Positions 9,351 to 19,882 of a stretch of 64,000 nt of DNA are shown in pieces; the stretch's first letter is position 1, and every line of letters begins with the position of its first letter. The notes beneath the pieces were generated by a model. The model had not been told where the DNA came from, made no database searches, and worked only from the letters and a program-made list of their open reading frames with translations. The position numbers and the translations under genes were made by a program. Source of the stretch: Seminavis robusta (lineage: Eukaryota > Bacillariophyta > Bacillariophyceae > Naviculales > Naviculaceae); contig CAICTM010000183.1 of the NCBI GenBank assembly GCA_903772945.1, positions 33,338 to 97,337 on the forward strand, written 5' to 3'.

Positions 9351-11133
9351 CTACGATGCTGCCACCATGGGAGCCTGCGCTTCACCACCTCCCTCTTGAA
9401 CGGCGTTGGTTTGGGCGGCTGCCTCTTCCGCTTGCTTTTTCTTTTCCTCTTCTTCCTTGGCCTTTTCGGCATTCAACTGCAACTGCAGTTCAATCACCTT
9501 TTTCATGACGGCCTTTCCCTCTTCTTCACGTCCGTGTTTCTTGAGGGCAAACGCACGAGCTCGCATGGCGACAATCATCATTCCCATACCGTCCGTCTTG
9601 TTGCCTTCGGGGGTATCGACGTGATCCTTGCCCAGTTTTTCGGCCACCTCGTATTGTTGTTCGGCTTTGGCGTAGTCACCCTGACGCGAGAAGGTGTTTC
9701 CGATATTGACGTAGAGCGAACTACGTTCCCAATCCAGACGACCACAACGAGGTTCGGGGTCGAGCATGGGGAATACTTTTTCGTAGGATTCACGGGCTTC
9801 GTCTTCCTTTCCCATGGCGGCGAGGGCGTTACCCCGATGCAAGTAGGCACTTCGCAGACAGAGGTGACTGACTCGAATGGGTAGGAGTTTGAGAGAGGTG
9901 GGGTGAGCCAATCCAGGAGCAGTGGCATTTTTTTCGTGTTTGGGATCGATTTTGGGTTCTTCTTGAGCCTGGATGATCGATTGTAAAAATGAAAGGCATC
10001 GCATGTCAGCATTTTGTTTCAGAGCACAAGACACTCCGAGACGATCGATACCCCAAAAAGCATGATTGGTGGTTTTCCAACATAATCATACAGAATCATA
10101 CACAACACATAATAATAGTACATACCTCGACTTCAATTTCATCGGTATCGTAGAATCCATCTCCGGCAATTTCAATGGCCTTATCGGCACAACGCAATGC
10201 GGCGTCGGCTCCCTCCTTTCCATAGTAAGACAAACGACGTTTGCTAATTTCGGAGAGACTCAAACTGGCACAGGCGGGTTCTCGCAAGACGGTGCTGAGC
10301 GTGAGTGCGGACCGTGCCGACGTCAAACGTTGCATTCGATGGGCCTTGGTGGCTTCATCTTCCTGTCCATCGACGGCATTTTCGACGTAGACTTCACTGG
10401 GATTGGCATCTTCTTCGTTTTCTTCTTCGCTGAATAGCAATTTGGCCAACTTTATCTTTTGTTCTCTACGAGAATCCTTGGCGAGGGCCCCACGAGTGAC
10501 TCGCGGCAAGAGATCTTGTCGTAGTGCGTTAAAGTATTCCTGGTCTCCACGTTTACGACGCAAGACGGAATCTTCCAAATCAATAACGAGCGTGAGGTCG
10601 GCGACACCGCCATCATCGAATCCCTCTCGATCCAGCGCCTTGTAGCCACTTCCGGGGAGAGTGGGTTCCTCCAAGAGTTTGGCAGAACCGACCTGGTGGG
10701 TGGATGGATGGATTGATGGATAGATAATAGGTAGATCCAAAAGAGGTAACAAGCGAATTGCAACGTATTAATAGAGGGACATCAGATGATAGAAAAATAA
10801 TAGCCAAAGGGTATACACAGCAGCGAGGAAAGATAAAAGAGAGATAATGGGGTTAGCAAATCAAATTTGAAGATAAACGTAAGGGGTAGCATCCACTGGA
10901 GATGACCCAAATAGATTCATAAAAAGCCCTGAATTCTCATGGATGCAAGTGCCAATGGGAATCTCATCTCGGTTGATTCAAACCACTGTCAGGATGGAAT
11001 GATCAAGATAACGAGAGATGAATTTACATACCTCTGTATCAAGAGGCTTGGGAGGAGGAGGCAGTTCCGACTTCGGCAGTTTGCGGGTTGCTGCCTTTTT
11101 CTTTCCTTGAGCGGTCTTGGCTTTCTTTCCCAT
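9351..11133 (-). CDS. Tetratricopeptide-repeat protein (3 exons)
   Basis: Exons 11133-11032, 10692-10126 and 9968-9351 are all phase 0 and give 428 residues. The start ([20 protein letters not shown]) is a Lys-rich leader. Exon 2 carries an acidic/basic linker ([19 protein letters not shown]) and a first helical repeat ending [20 protein letters not shown]. Exon 3 holds two to three TPR-like units ([61 protein letters not shown]), then a Glu/Lys/Ala-rich coiled segment. No catalytic domain is visible, so it is likely a cytosolic adaptor. The first intron (339 nt) contains ATGGAT/CATC-type repeats near its 3' end. It is not obviously related to the neighbouring TPR-like pair. Confidence 0.78.
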
Positions 11134-11854
11134 GGTAGATATTAACTGTTTTACTTGCTGGGTAGGGTGATGGACGAGGGGATATGGCTGGGTAGCTCTG
11201 AGTATTCAAAGAAGTGAGGGCAAGGATCGAGGCAGAGGGAGCGATGGGTTCAACGTGGTGGTGGGTGATCACTGTCAAGCGGAGTGCTTGCGTTTTAGTT
11301 GTCCGATCTCGGTAGGGTAGGAAGAGGAACTAGCACAGAAAATCCATCAATCAAAAGCTCTGAAGGTCCCTTGTTGTCTGACGTTATCGATAGTGGTGTC
11401 GGCCGCAGTGGCAGGTGGATGGCCCAAAACGTCTTCCAACCGATTGGGCAGGGACTTCAACATGCATGCTTGCATTGTGTAGCCTTGGTACTGGTAAGTC
11501 ACGAGTTATGTGCGTCAGTGACCACGGGACTCCACGTGGACCAGCATGGTCTGGCCTTGGACCGAGAAAAATGAGCCGACGATGAGACACAGTCCGGAAA
11601 CAGAACAAAAATGGCAAAACAAAAATGGCGGGTGGTTCCTTCTAGCTAGAAACTCGAGGATTGAATCAACCTACTAACTACCGGTATCTCGTCTCTTTGG
11701 CTACCGGTATGGTGTTATCCTGCTAGCCTAGCAGCTAGCTAGTATCCAGAGAAATTAGGAGTGTCAGCAGCGGGCGCTCTGAATTTCCTTTCCATCCGTG
11801 CTTGCTGGTGGCCGAGGGTAGCATTTGCCTTGAATGAGAAGTATTTGGTTCCCC
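11134..11854. other. Divergent intergenic region
   Basis: Promoter space between the TPR protein and the AlkB gene. It contains two TACCGGTA words near 11679 and 11702 and CAGCTAGCTAG at about 11731. No gene was recognised. Confidence 0.4.
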
Positions 11855-12727
11855 ATGGCGTCCTCTCTTCTGGTCACTACTCCAGATCTCACTCCTCCCG
11901 AGTACAAGAGTCAATGGAAACCTATAGTGGAAGATTCGGAAACCAAGAGTTACTCGTATTATTTGCCGTACTCGACAACCTCGACCACCAATAACTTTGC
12001 GACGCGGGAACAATTGGATCGTTGGTTTCATACCCTTTCCAGCTTGGAGGACGACGAGACAGCTTGGTCGGATGCCCACTACCAGGGAGAACTACTACTG
12101 CGCAAAACTGCCTGGGTTGTCCTGGACGACCGCTGTACCTGCGAATACGGATATTCCGATACCTGGCAACCCATTTCCAAATCTCAAGCCTTGCAACTTG
12201 TCGTGCAAGAAATTACCGCGGCCGTCACGGCATGTTGCGGCGGTTGTGCCACTAGCATCAATTCCTGCAATCTCAATTATTATCCCCAAGGAGGAGGTGT
12301 GGGATTTCACGCCGACGACGAATTTCTCTTTGACGGACGACGACGACCCACCCGCATCATTTCCTTGTCACTAGGGGCGGCACCCTCCAACAACTCGAGT
12401 AACAAGGATTGGGGCGCACGGAAATTCCTCATTCGACCACAAAAGGATACTCCCGAAGACGACGTGCAAGATCAGTACCACGATGTCCAACACGAAATTA
12501 TGTTGCGCCATGGAGATCTCTTGACCATGGAAGGCATGTTCCAGAATCATTATTTTCACTCGGTCTGGCCAGGGGATAGCAAAGCCTACCAGGATCATCA
12601 TCCATGGACGCAAGGAGAACGCATCAATCTGACCTGGCGGACCATTGTACAGCATTTGGATGGATCCAAAGAAGAATGTCGTGGTATCAAGTGTCCGCTG
12701 TCGACCACCAACAACCAACTTGGATGA
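11855..12727 (+). CDS. AlkB-type Fe(II)/2-oxoglutarate dioxygenase (ALKBH2/3-like)
   Basis: Predicted oxidative demethylase of alkylated nucleic-acid bases. The start at 11855 has a strong context (CCCCATGGCG); an in-frame ATG at 11834 is an alternative. The double-stranded beta-helix motifs are complete: NSCNLNYYPQGGGVGFHADDE carries the HxD iron ligands (H152, D154), RIISLSLGA follows, HGDLLTMEGMFQNHYFHSVW supplies the distal His (H235), and ERINLTWR gives the 2-oxoglutarate Arg (R256) and the final family Arg (R262). The N-terminal part (Asp- and Trp-rich) matches the substrate-lid half of ALKBH2/3 in general layout. An Asp/Gln-rich insertion lies between the core strands at about residues 195-213. 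It is a single exon of 290 residues. It could act on DNA or RNA; the sequence alone does not decide. Confidence 0.85.
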   Translation: MASSLLVTTPDLTPPEYKSQWKPIVEDSETKSYSYYLPYSTTSTTNNFATREQLDRWFHTLSSLEDDETAWSDAHYQGELLLRKTAWVVLDDRCTCEYGYSDTWQPISKSQALQLVVQEITAAVTACCGGCATSINSCNLNYYPQGGGVGFHADDEFLFDGRRRPTRIISLSLGAAPSNNSSNKDWGARKFLIRPQKDTPEDDVQDQYHDVQHEIMLRHGDLLTMEGMFQNHYFHSVWPGDSKAYQDHHPWTQGERINLTWRTIVQHLDGSKEECRGIKCPLSTTNNQLG

Positions 12728-13482
12728 TGGGATTGCTGCCGAAAAAGACAACAACACGGCTTTGTTCCGTGTCCCTTTGGGCATGGGATCGCTCAGACGT
12801 GACAACAAGAGCTATCCAGCCATGTACCTGTTGCACTTCAACACGTTGTCCAGTCGTCAAAAAAATTCTTCGAGTTGCGTCTGGATGCGGGCTGGACCAT
12901 CCATACGAAGAGGGCGAAGACCAAGCCCAAACACAATACATTTCGTTGTTCCGCGACATTTCGAAGTCGGCTTTATTGGATGATAACAGCTATCATCTTA
13001 CATCGTAAACTCCAAATGAAATAATGCGACGCAGCGCCATCCAACCGGCTGAGGTGGAAGAAAATAGACGATAGTCAAACAGGAATCTTAAAAAAAATTA
13101 GTTTGGCGTCTCCCTTTGAGAATTATCATTATTTAAAATAGTCTTCATAGTAGCGAGGCTATCTGGCTTGCTAGCTAGAGCTACAGTAGTACCGTAGCTG
13201 ACACAGCAGTGGCATAAGATTTGAATCAACAGTGCCATCCGGAAAAAAGCAAGCGTGGAGAAAACACAGGTAAACTGGCTTGCTATTTCTGTATTCTAAA
13301 GTAATCTTTCAAAAGTCGGTCCCTCAGTCTCAACCACAAGCTTGGCTACTAGAAACAACAAAAGAGAGTCTGCACTCAGCGTATACAGTTCTTCAAAAAA
13401 TCATTGAAGAAGGGTTTTAGTTAGAACAAACACAAACATGCGTGGGAGTGATCTACCGTTCGGGAAACCATATTCGATTGAA
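12728..13482. other. Intergenic, no gene recognised
   Basis: 3' region of the AlkB gene. Short overlapping open frames on both strands run through 12600-13000, but none has recognisable motifs and they overlap the AlkB coding end. Confidence 0.35.
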
Positions 13483-14128
13483 TCATTCGTCCATGGCACG
13501 TTGCTTCAGCCGACGGCCTCTTTGCTCCTGAAGCTTCTGCAAATGGCTCTCCCAGCTATTGGCGGTCCGAGCTCTATATTCTGTGGTTCCATCCTTGTTC
13601 TTGCCTCGGTCTTGATGCCCATGCTCAATGAAGCCACGAAGACCCCCGGCAGGACTGATGCAGGAAAGGAATTGCACACCATGACCAATGGTGCTTCCAA
13701 GGTAGGCCACAAGCAAGGATATCAAAGCGAGGGCCTTGTAGGCAGAGTTTTTGCATCCCGAGAGTATTCATGAGTATAATCTTCGGGTCGCAACCGACTT
13801 ATCTTGATAAGCTTTTGGGCATGTTTCCGTGCCTGCTGTTGGGCGACCGCAAGAGATTGCATACGGCGATCGATGGAGGTTACATCGCTGGGGTTTGGAG
13901 CGGAGGCGACCGATTGATCATTGTTTCAGCAGCTACCGTTCGATGTGCCTCCGTGGTTCTTGTGTTACTAGGATGAGCTACCGGCACCGGGACGATCGTG
14001 GCGCTCTTGATCTCTACCGCTACCGCAGTCTTCGCCCTTTGAACCCTTTCACACCTTCCTATCCTCCTTCTGTTGCCTTGTGCAGTCGGCCTGTAATCCT
14101 GGTTGTCCTGCTCCCACCTTGCCCTCAT
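13483..14128 (-). pseudogene. Decayed small membrane-protein gene
   Basis: Three minus-strand frames read as one protein if two small shifts are allowed. The outer frame (14128 to about 13930) gives an Ala/Val/Thr-rich stretch ending HRTVAAE. The second frame gives PSDVTSIDRRMQSLAVAQQQ followed by ARKHAQKLIKISRLRPEDYT. The third frame, after an A5 run at 13748-13752 that would need a sixth A, gives NSAYKALALISLLVAYLGST and a basic tail RRLKQRAMDE with stop at 13483. The third part has one likely membrane helix. I recognise no family. It may be a broken gene or a gene with consensus errors in short runs; the outermost third is the least certain. Confidence 0.35.
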
Positions 14129-14616
14129 CCTCAGGAACCCATTCTCCCCCCAAAGTCCACTCTAACCACTGGTAACCGGAGCATGGCACCACAACCAGCT
14201 TGGTTCTGGTTCCTTGTCTCATATGCATAAGTATTTTAATGCACGGGCGAATAGTCGGCTAAACATCCAAACATCCTGTAATTCCAGCGACATCTCCACC
14301 ATCAACAGCTTCGCGTCCCCAACGGGCCAGCGCTCGACCGGGATCCACCCCGCCAATACCTGCAAAGTAGTGTGCCCAAAACCTCTACACTTGTAGTAGC
14401 TCAAAATTTCCATAATAATCTATAGAAACCCCCCCATCAACAAAGTTGCCTCCATATTCAAAATGGTAAGCTTGGGGGTTAGCTATCACATACATGATGA
14501 CCGTATGGGGAACTCTGCGTTTGCAATCCGAATAGCCAAGCAAAACCTGGTATACACAGCTCTACCATCAGTGAGCGACCTTTCCCAGTGTAGGTAGACT
14601 ATAAGCAAAGACATCA
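14129..14616. other. Intergenic, no gene recognised
   Basis: 3' flank of the MYB gene. Short open frames only. Confidence 0.35.
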
Positions 14617-15318
14617 TTATCTTTCCTCGGTGTATAGATCCACGGTGTTGGAGGGGCAGCTAGTAGGTACCGGCATTGTTCTTGGATTGTAAGGCACGAA
14701 GGCGGTTTGTTTTGGGGCATATTCGCCTGGAGGGTCCACTTGCACTCGGGTCGGCTTATCGACATTGGTCAGATCCCCTGGCGGCGACATCGGTGCTGCG
14801 CTGGGGTAAGGCATAGTTGACCCACCCAAATTGGATAGATGGATCGGTAGTTGCATTCGCGGAGGCGGCTGCTTATCGACATAATATGCAAGGGGGGTAT
14901 CGACATTGGTAAGATCCCCGGGCGGTGACTTTGGTCCTGGACGTGGAGTTAACCCAGCCAGATCTCCGGGGGGCGACCTTGATTCTGCGAATGATGCGTA
15001 GCGAGGCTCATACACTTGTTTCTTCTCTGCTGGTGGCTTTTTTGCAGCAATTCGTCGAACGTATTTCCTTTTCTTCCTCTTGTTCGGCGACGGTAGGACC
15101 TTGATGAAATGCTTCTGGGCATGCGATCTGACTTGATTAGGACTTCTTGTTTCGACCAGGGCGGAAATCATCTTCCACCTCCCCTTCATCCTGCCATACT
15201 TCTGGTAACCCTCCAAGAAGAGCTCATGTTCTTCTGGCTCCCAAGTTCCTGTCTTGTAGTATTCCAAATCGGACGCAGACGCTGCCGCTGCCGCATGGCT
15301 TCCAGTCGATTCCTGCAT
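14617..15318 (-). CDS. One-repeat MYB transcription factor, SHAQK(H/Y)F class
   Basis: A nuclear DNA-binding protein is predicted. A single MYB repeat at about residues 24-72 starts TGTWEPEEHELFLEGYQKYG, continues with GRWKMIS, and ends with SPNQVRSHAQKHFIK, the signature of the CCA1/REVEILLE-like class that binds GATA- or TATCCA-type boxes. A basic stretch NKRKKRKYVRR follows and probably serves as a nuclear signal. The rest is Pro-rich and disordered. Within it SPPGDL occurs three times (with AGL, TNV and TNV following), plus a weaker DPPGEY, which looks like a short linear interaction motif. It is a single exon of 233 residues. The target genes cannot be told from the sequence. Confidence 0.85.
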   Translation of the reverse strand: MQESTGSHAAAAASASDLEYYKTGTWEPEEHELFLEGYQKYGRMKGRWKMISALVETRSPNQVRSHAQKHFIKVLPSPNKRKKRKYVRRIAAKKPPAEKKQVYEPRYASFAESRSPPGDLAGLTPRPGPKSPPGDLTNVDTPLAYYVDKQPPPRMQLPIHLSNLGGSTMPYPSAAPMSPPGDLTNVDKPTRVQVDPPGEYAPKQTAFVPYNPRTMPVPTSCPSNTVDLYTEER

Positions 15319-17141
15319 ACTAGTAGTCCCGGGGATTGATCGATACTCGGAGTGAGTCCTCAGGGTCTGGCAAAGGAGGAGTGGTATTGAAGGTTTGTTT
15401 GTTGTGTTCAGAGATTACCACCAGGTACTAGTAGTGAGGGTCGGTGTGTCGGTACCTTCGCTCTGATCTGTTAGTGGTACTACTAGCTAGCTAGGCTACC
15501 AATACGGTATCGTCGCTACCGGTATGGGGCAAAGGTTCACGGGCCTTGACGAGACAGAACGGATGCTGAGGAAGTCTTTACTTTTTTGAACCATCCAGCT
15601 TCCACAGAGCGCTTCCCAGCATGCTTGGAGGTTGGAGGTCTGGAGGTCACCCCCGATTGTCCTGCTTTCAAGAACAGGCTTTCCCTTGGGCTTCTTGCAC
15701 CGCGGCAAGATACTTATTATTGCTATTAAAACACGTACTCGTACTTACCGGTATGCACATGGATACGGATACCTTATTTTAAAAAGGGGACTGGCATCAA
15801 GAAAGTGAAAAGATATAAAGCTGAATGGTGCCACCTCTGCTTTTCAAAACTGAACCTCTTATTTCAAATCACCCACGGTCGGCGGTGAGACGTCCCCTTT
15901 ACCGGGCAAGATTTCATTGCATCGCCGAATCCATTTCTTTAGTGTTTAGGTTAGATTCAATCATTCCTCCTCCGGTTTTTAAGTTTTTTTCGAATCGTGC
16001 AAGTACCGTACTTGGCCGTACGATACCGTACGGGCGCCCTCTGTGGAGTCGAGTCGGTGGGGCATGGCTCACGAAGAAGCCACAATGACGTAACAGGGGC
16101 TTAGTGTTAGCAATACCGGTACGTAGGTAAACATCTGCGGTGCTATGTGCGATAGTACGGTACGTGGTATGGTACCGGCTTGAACCCGCGCATGGTGTCT
16201 TGATAGCGGTACGAGTATGCCACTTGGCTGCAGAGTACTAGTACGCTGTACCGCATGATAAGTCAGCGGGAGCTGCGATACCTCGGCAGAAAGACAGATA
16301 GAAGAAGGAGGATCATGTTCGAGATTGCACCCATCTTTCAAGCCAGCCCTGGCGACAACACCCGACTACGTCGTGTGTTGCCGCCCGGTATCATTCATTC
16401 CCTCATTGCAACCTTCTTTATTAAGCTAGCCCTGGCGACAACACCCGACTACGTCGTGTGTTGCCGCCCGCTACTCTATAATTTACCAGCTGCCATTCCC
16501 TTATTGTAACTCTAACCTTTACAACTCCTGCTGGCTTATTGTGCTCCTGTGCTGATTGCACTAACCTTAAATATTAATGATTTATTCCTACCCCTAACTT
16601 GTATTGAACCATCAATGTTCAGTTTTGTTGGCTTATGACTATCTCTATCCTTCTACTTTGGCTTCACCGGAATACGAATAGGAAATAGGAAATAGGAAAT
16701 AGCATTAAAGGGGTTGAGAACTCAGGCAGTTTACCTGCCGAGGTTAAAGGGGGAGGATACCGCTAAAAAAAAACTGGCACAAACTCTTCTACTATTCGTA
16801 GCCAGTGCGGTACTCTAATATCTGTTGAGCATCGAGTCCAGTCGGTTGCCCCCACCAGATATTATCCAAGCTCTCTCTAGCTAGCTCTTGTTGTTGTTGT
16901 ATTTTTGCAACAAACTGAGGACCAAAAACAGGGGCAGAATGGTTCGACATGCGGGATCCACAGATAAAAGAGCTGCTCTCTTGTTCATGGAGTTTTTTTG
17001 CTATCTAGTGCGCTTCGGTACTGGGCAAGGGTCACAATCATCTGCAAGAGGGAGTTTGTAGTCATGAATTGTCAAGCAGGCACCACTTCTAGCTAGAGCT
17101 AGGTAATGTGGGCTCAGATATCGTTTTGTAATTCTGGCAAC
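15319..17141. other. Long intergenic region rich in palindromic words
   Basis: No gene was recognised. It holds several TACCGGTA-type words (15517, 15748, 16110), an 83-bp-spaced direct repeat (16340-16470) and three AGGAAAT units at 16675-16700. Short open frames on both strands lack motifs. Confidence 0.4.
16340..16470. repeat. Two 48-bp direct repeats, each with a hairpin
   Basis: Copies at 16340-16387 and 16423-16470 differ at about one base over AAGCYAGCCCTGGCGACAAC and the following CACCCGACTACGTCGTGTG to TTGCCGCCCG. Inside each, CAACACCCGAC and GTCGTGTGTTG pair with one mismatch around a TAC loop. Confidence 0.8.
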
Positions 17142-17861
17142 CTAAGAAGATTGTTTTTTTTTCAACCCGAGTCGTTGGACTACGCTATCCAGTACTGTGT
17201 TTGTGTCGTGTGCAGCGACTATTCGGATTGCCATCTCCCCTTGTTCTTCTACGCCAGGCTCAAAGCCACGTTGCACCATGGAAAGTTCTCTGAGAACAGC
17301 TTCCTCGCTCCCATCGGGCTTGCCATGGGATTTCCAAAACTCTTCCAAACTCTTGCCTTGCGATTTCGCCACCTCTTTTGTTTGTTCCAGTTTGCGTCTG
17401 GGTGCTGCTTTTTCGGCATCGTACAAGACCACAAATTGGATCTGTTTCCCCGTCAAGGACAGCAGTCGCTCTTCGATCCATTGGCGAACCGAACGCGGGT
17501 AGACGGCAAAACTGACGGCGAATCGGATGGGATTTGGTTGCTTCGACACGGCTTGAGCTACCGCTTGGACCAAACACTCCATGGAATCAGCCCAATCCTC
17601 TACTGGGACTAGTGCACCCGTAAACAATGCCCCAAAGTTCTCGGACACCAGCGACCACTTTTGCTTGAGTTCTTCTGGTCGGTCTGTGTGTTGCTTGTAG
17701 ATGCCTGCGTCGGCAATGGGATCGCCACCTTGGTAGAAGACGTCTCCATCAAAATGCACAAAACCATAGTGGTCGGACAAATTGGTACCAAGTGTCGTTT
17801 TCCCAGCTCCACTCTGACCACTGATCCACAGGAAAACAGCTTCGCTTGTGGTTGTTGTCAT
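17142..17861 (-). CDS. P-loop small-molecule kinase-like protein
   Basis: A 239-residue single-exon protein of the P-loop NTPase class. The Walker A motif is GQSGAGKT at residues 15-22, right after a short beta strand (AVFLWIS). HFDGDVFYQGGDP follows at the place where gluconate, shikimate and adenylylsulfate kinases hold their substrate-binding Asp. A hydrophobic strand (RFAVSFAVYPRSVRQWIEER) and a later strand (IQFVVLYDAE) complete the core. The C-terminal half is helical with a KSLEEFWKSHGKPDG segment. This layout points to phosphorylation of a small metabolite, but the substrate is not deducible. Gluconokinase-like is possible. No targeting leader is seen, so it is probably cytosolic. Confidence 0.7.
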   Translation of the reverse strand: MTTTTSEAVFLWISGQSGAGKTTLGTNLSDHYGFVHFDGDVFYQGGDPIADAGIYKQHTDRPEELKQKWSLVSENFGALFTGALVPVEDWADSMECLVQAVAQAVSKQPNPIRFAVSFAVYPRSVRQWIEERLLSLTGKQIQFVVLYDAEKAAPRRKLEQTKEVAKSQGKSLEEFWKSHGKPDGSEEAVLRELSMVQRGFEPGVEEQGEMAIRIVAAHDTNTVLDSVVQRLGLKKKQSS

Positions 17862-18515
17862 GATTGATGGATAGAAACAGTGTAGTACTCCTTTACTCTG
17901 TAGTACTCCTTTACTCTGAATTTTTTTATCTTTGATTGCGAGTGATGTCTACTCAGCTCCTCAGTCGTTCGCGTTTCATCGAGAGCACCTCTGCAAAGAT
18001 TTTCTTCTTCAGTTGTCGGAAGCAGGAAAGATCTTCGCCACGTCACATACATCGTCTACTTGTACTAAGACTGATTAGGGTTAGAAGCTTTTTCAAGGGG
18101 GTTCGACAGCCATGCCCTCGGAAATAAGATTGACCTTGACAGACGCCTTTGAACTCAGATGAGGCGATACCGGTAGAAGTTTGGGTATCATGCAGAGTTC
18201 GCCAATGTAGAACCTCCAGAATATTTAACAACGACACCAGCCCAACTGCATGTATGTACTAGAGCTACCAGGTATGATAGCTAGAACAAATATCAACCAT
18301 CGGCGTCAAGCGTTGAAATGGCCGAACTCAAACCTGCACAAGATTGAAGAAACAAACGAACAAATAAACGCTGCAACTGCGGCTATAGCGTGCATTCAGT
18401 TCTGAGACATTAAAAAGTGCGGGGTTAAATTTTTTCGTAGTCTAGCTAGTTGATTGAAATAAATAGTTGACGGTCAAACCTCACAGCACAAGAAAGGTTC
18501 CCAGTACCAAAACTT
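17862..18515. other. Intergenic, no gene recognised
   Basis: Upstream of the kinase and downstream of the MsrB-like gene. It contains a direct repeat of TAGTACTCCTTTACTCTG at 17882-17917. No coding signal. Confidence 0.4.
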
Positions 18516-19282
18516 CTACAACTGTTTGCGTGCATTGTCTTCTTCTGGGTTCCCTGAAATGCAAACCAGATTGATGCAGTATCTGTACCCTTGACCATCC
18601 GGTAGATTATGGCCTAAGTGTGTACCTGGTCGCATCAGAAATAGTAGCAAGAGAATGAGTACCAAAGCAGGCATTTCGTTGCGATCCATGCATGTATTGT
18701 ATCCGCGCGAAGAAAACGTACCATCCGCCGAAACCGTCTCTCCATCTTCTAGGACTCGCACATTTTCCCAAACGACTTCTTGATTGCGGAAACTGGGCCA
18801 ACCGTGTTTTCGACTCTCGGCGACAAAATCCTCCCACGTTCGCCCAATCGGTGCTCGGAAAATGGGTTTTCCCGTATTGCTGTCATAGAATTCCACTGGA
18901 TGTTTCTCATCTGGAGTCCCATTGGCGGTCGCTTCGTCCATGAACGACGTGGTCAACCAGTACCCGGAACGTTCAGCATAATGTCTGTGAAGAAGAGAGA
19001 TGACTGAGAAAAAGACACTACAGACTGACCTCCTTGCCAATTGAATCACACTCACCTGTTAAAGTTTGCAATACGATCGGCCGTTTTGGTGTCACATCCC
19101 CACCGAAGTGGATTCTGCACGGGTGTCTCCGATGTTCCGTGGGCCTTTTTTCGCATGATGGATTCATCGCCAGGCACACAGGGGTCTTCGCAACCTGCAT
19201 TCCGACGAATTCTGCCAAGCCACGAAGCCCGCACGGAATGACACAGGGCCACCAACACCAACAACTGCAATGGGAATCTCAT
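18516..19282 (-). CDS. SelR/MsrB-domain methionine sulfoxide reductase-like secreted protein (3 exons)
   Basis: Exons 19282-19056, 18984-18722 and 18625-18516 join into 199 residues. Predicted to reduce methionine-R-sulfoxide. A signal peptide (MRFPLQLLVLVALCHSVRA) targets it to the secretory route. The MsrB fold motifs are present: GKPIFRAPIGRTWEDFVAES, HGWPSF, SADGTHLGHNLPDG and the active-site RYCINL with Cys180. The zinc CxxC pairs of bacterial MsrB are missing, as in related diatom SelR proteins I recall. Upstream residues TADRIANFNRHYAERSGYW are also typical of that group. Intron 2 (18721-18626) is 96 nt, in phase and free of stops, so retention would insert 32 residues rich in Leu/Ile just before GTHLGH. 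Confidence 0.78.
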
Positions 19283-19882
19283 TTTTTTTTTCTTTCTTGC
19301 TTTGTGTGATGTGTTTATGGAGGTTGGCAACCTTGAATGATTGGGAACGAAGGTTGCTCGAGTGGTTTCTGTTTCGTTGTTTGTGTTGTGTTCTTCGCTC
19401 AGGCTGTTGGAGTGAATCAGCCCCGAAGCTGACAGAGCTGCTGAAAGGCAAAGAGACCGGGGAGGCAGACTTCAACTCCAGCCAACTCCACCACAAAAAC
19501 GTCCAAGAAGCGCACTTTTGGGCCACTTTGGCTCGGAGACGACCTGACGGGCGAACATCTACGATGTATTGTATCCTATCTAGCCAGCTAGTGCAATCGC
19601 CAACACTGGCATTGCCTCGGTCTAGCTATGATCTGCAATCTCCTGGTCGTAGGTTGATCGGTTCAGGACTCTTCCCATACGGTAGATGTGGCTTGGAGCT
19701 AAACCGTTGGGGCCCTCGAAAACCTTGACAAGCATTGGCGTTCTAGCTAGAGTAGCTAGCTAGTCGTGGAGGATTAGATTGACCATGGACAGGATTGACC
19801 TTGGACATAAGTAGATACATTAGAACAAAATATATATACTAGTTTAGCCCACATCCAGCTAATACAAGATGCCACAGATAGC
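19283..19882. other. Intergenic, no gene recognised
   Basis: 5' flank of the MsrB-like gene and 3' flank of the HAD-GT4 gene. A GCTAGCTAG word is at about 19753. No coding signal. Confidence 0.4.

Noticed and set aside
12604-13008. 134-residue open frame overlapping the AlkB 3' end
   Set aside because: It is a shadow of the AlkB coding sequence for its first part and has no motif beyond it.
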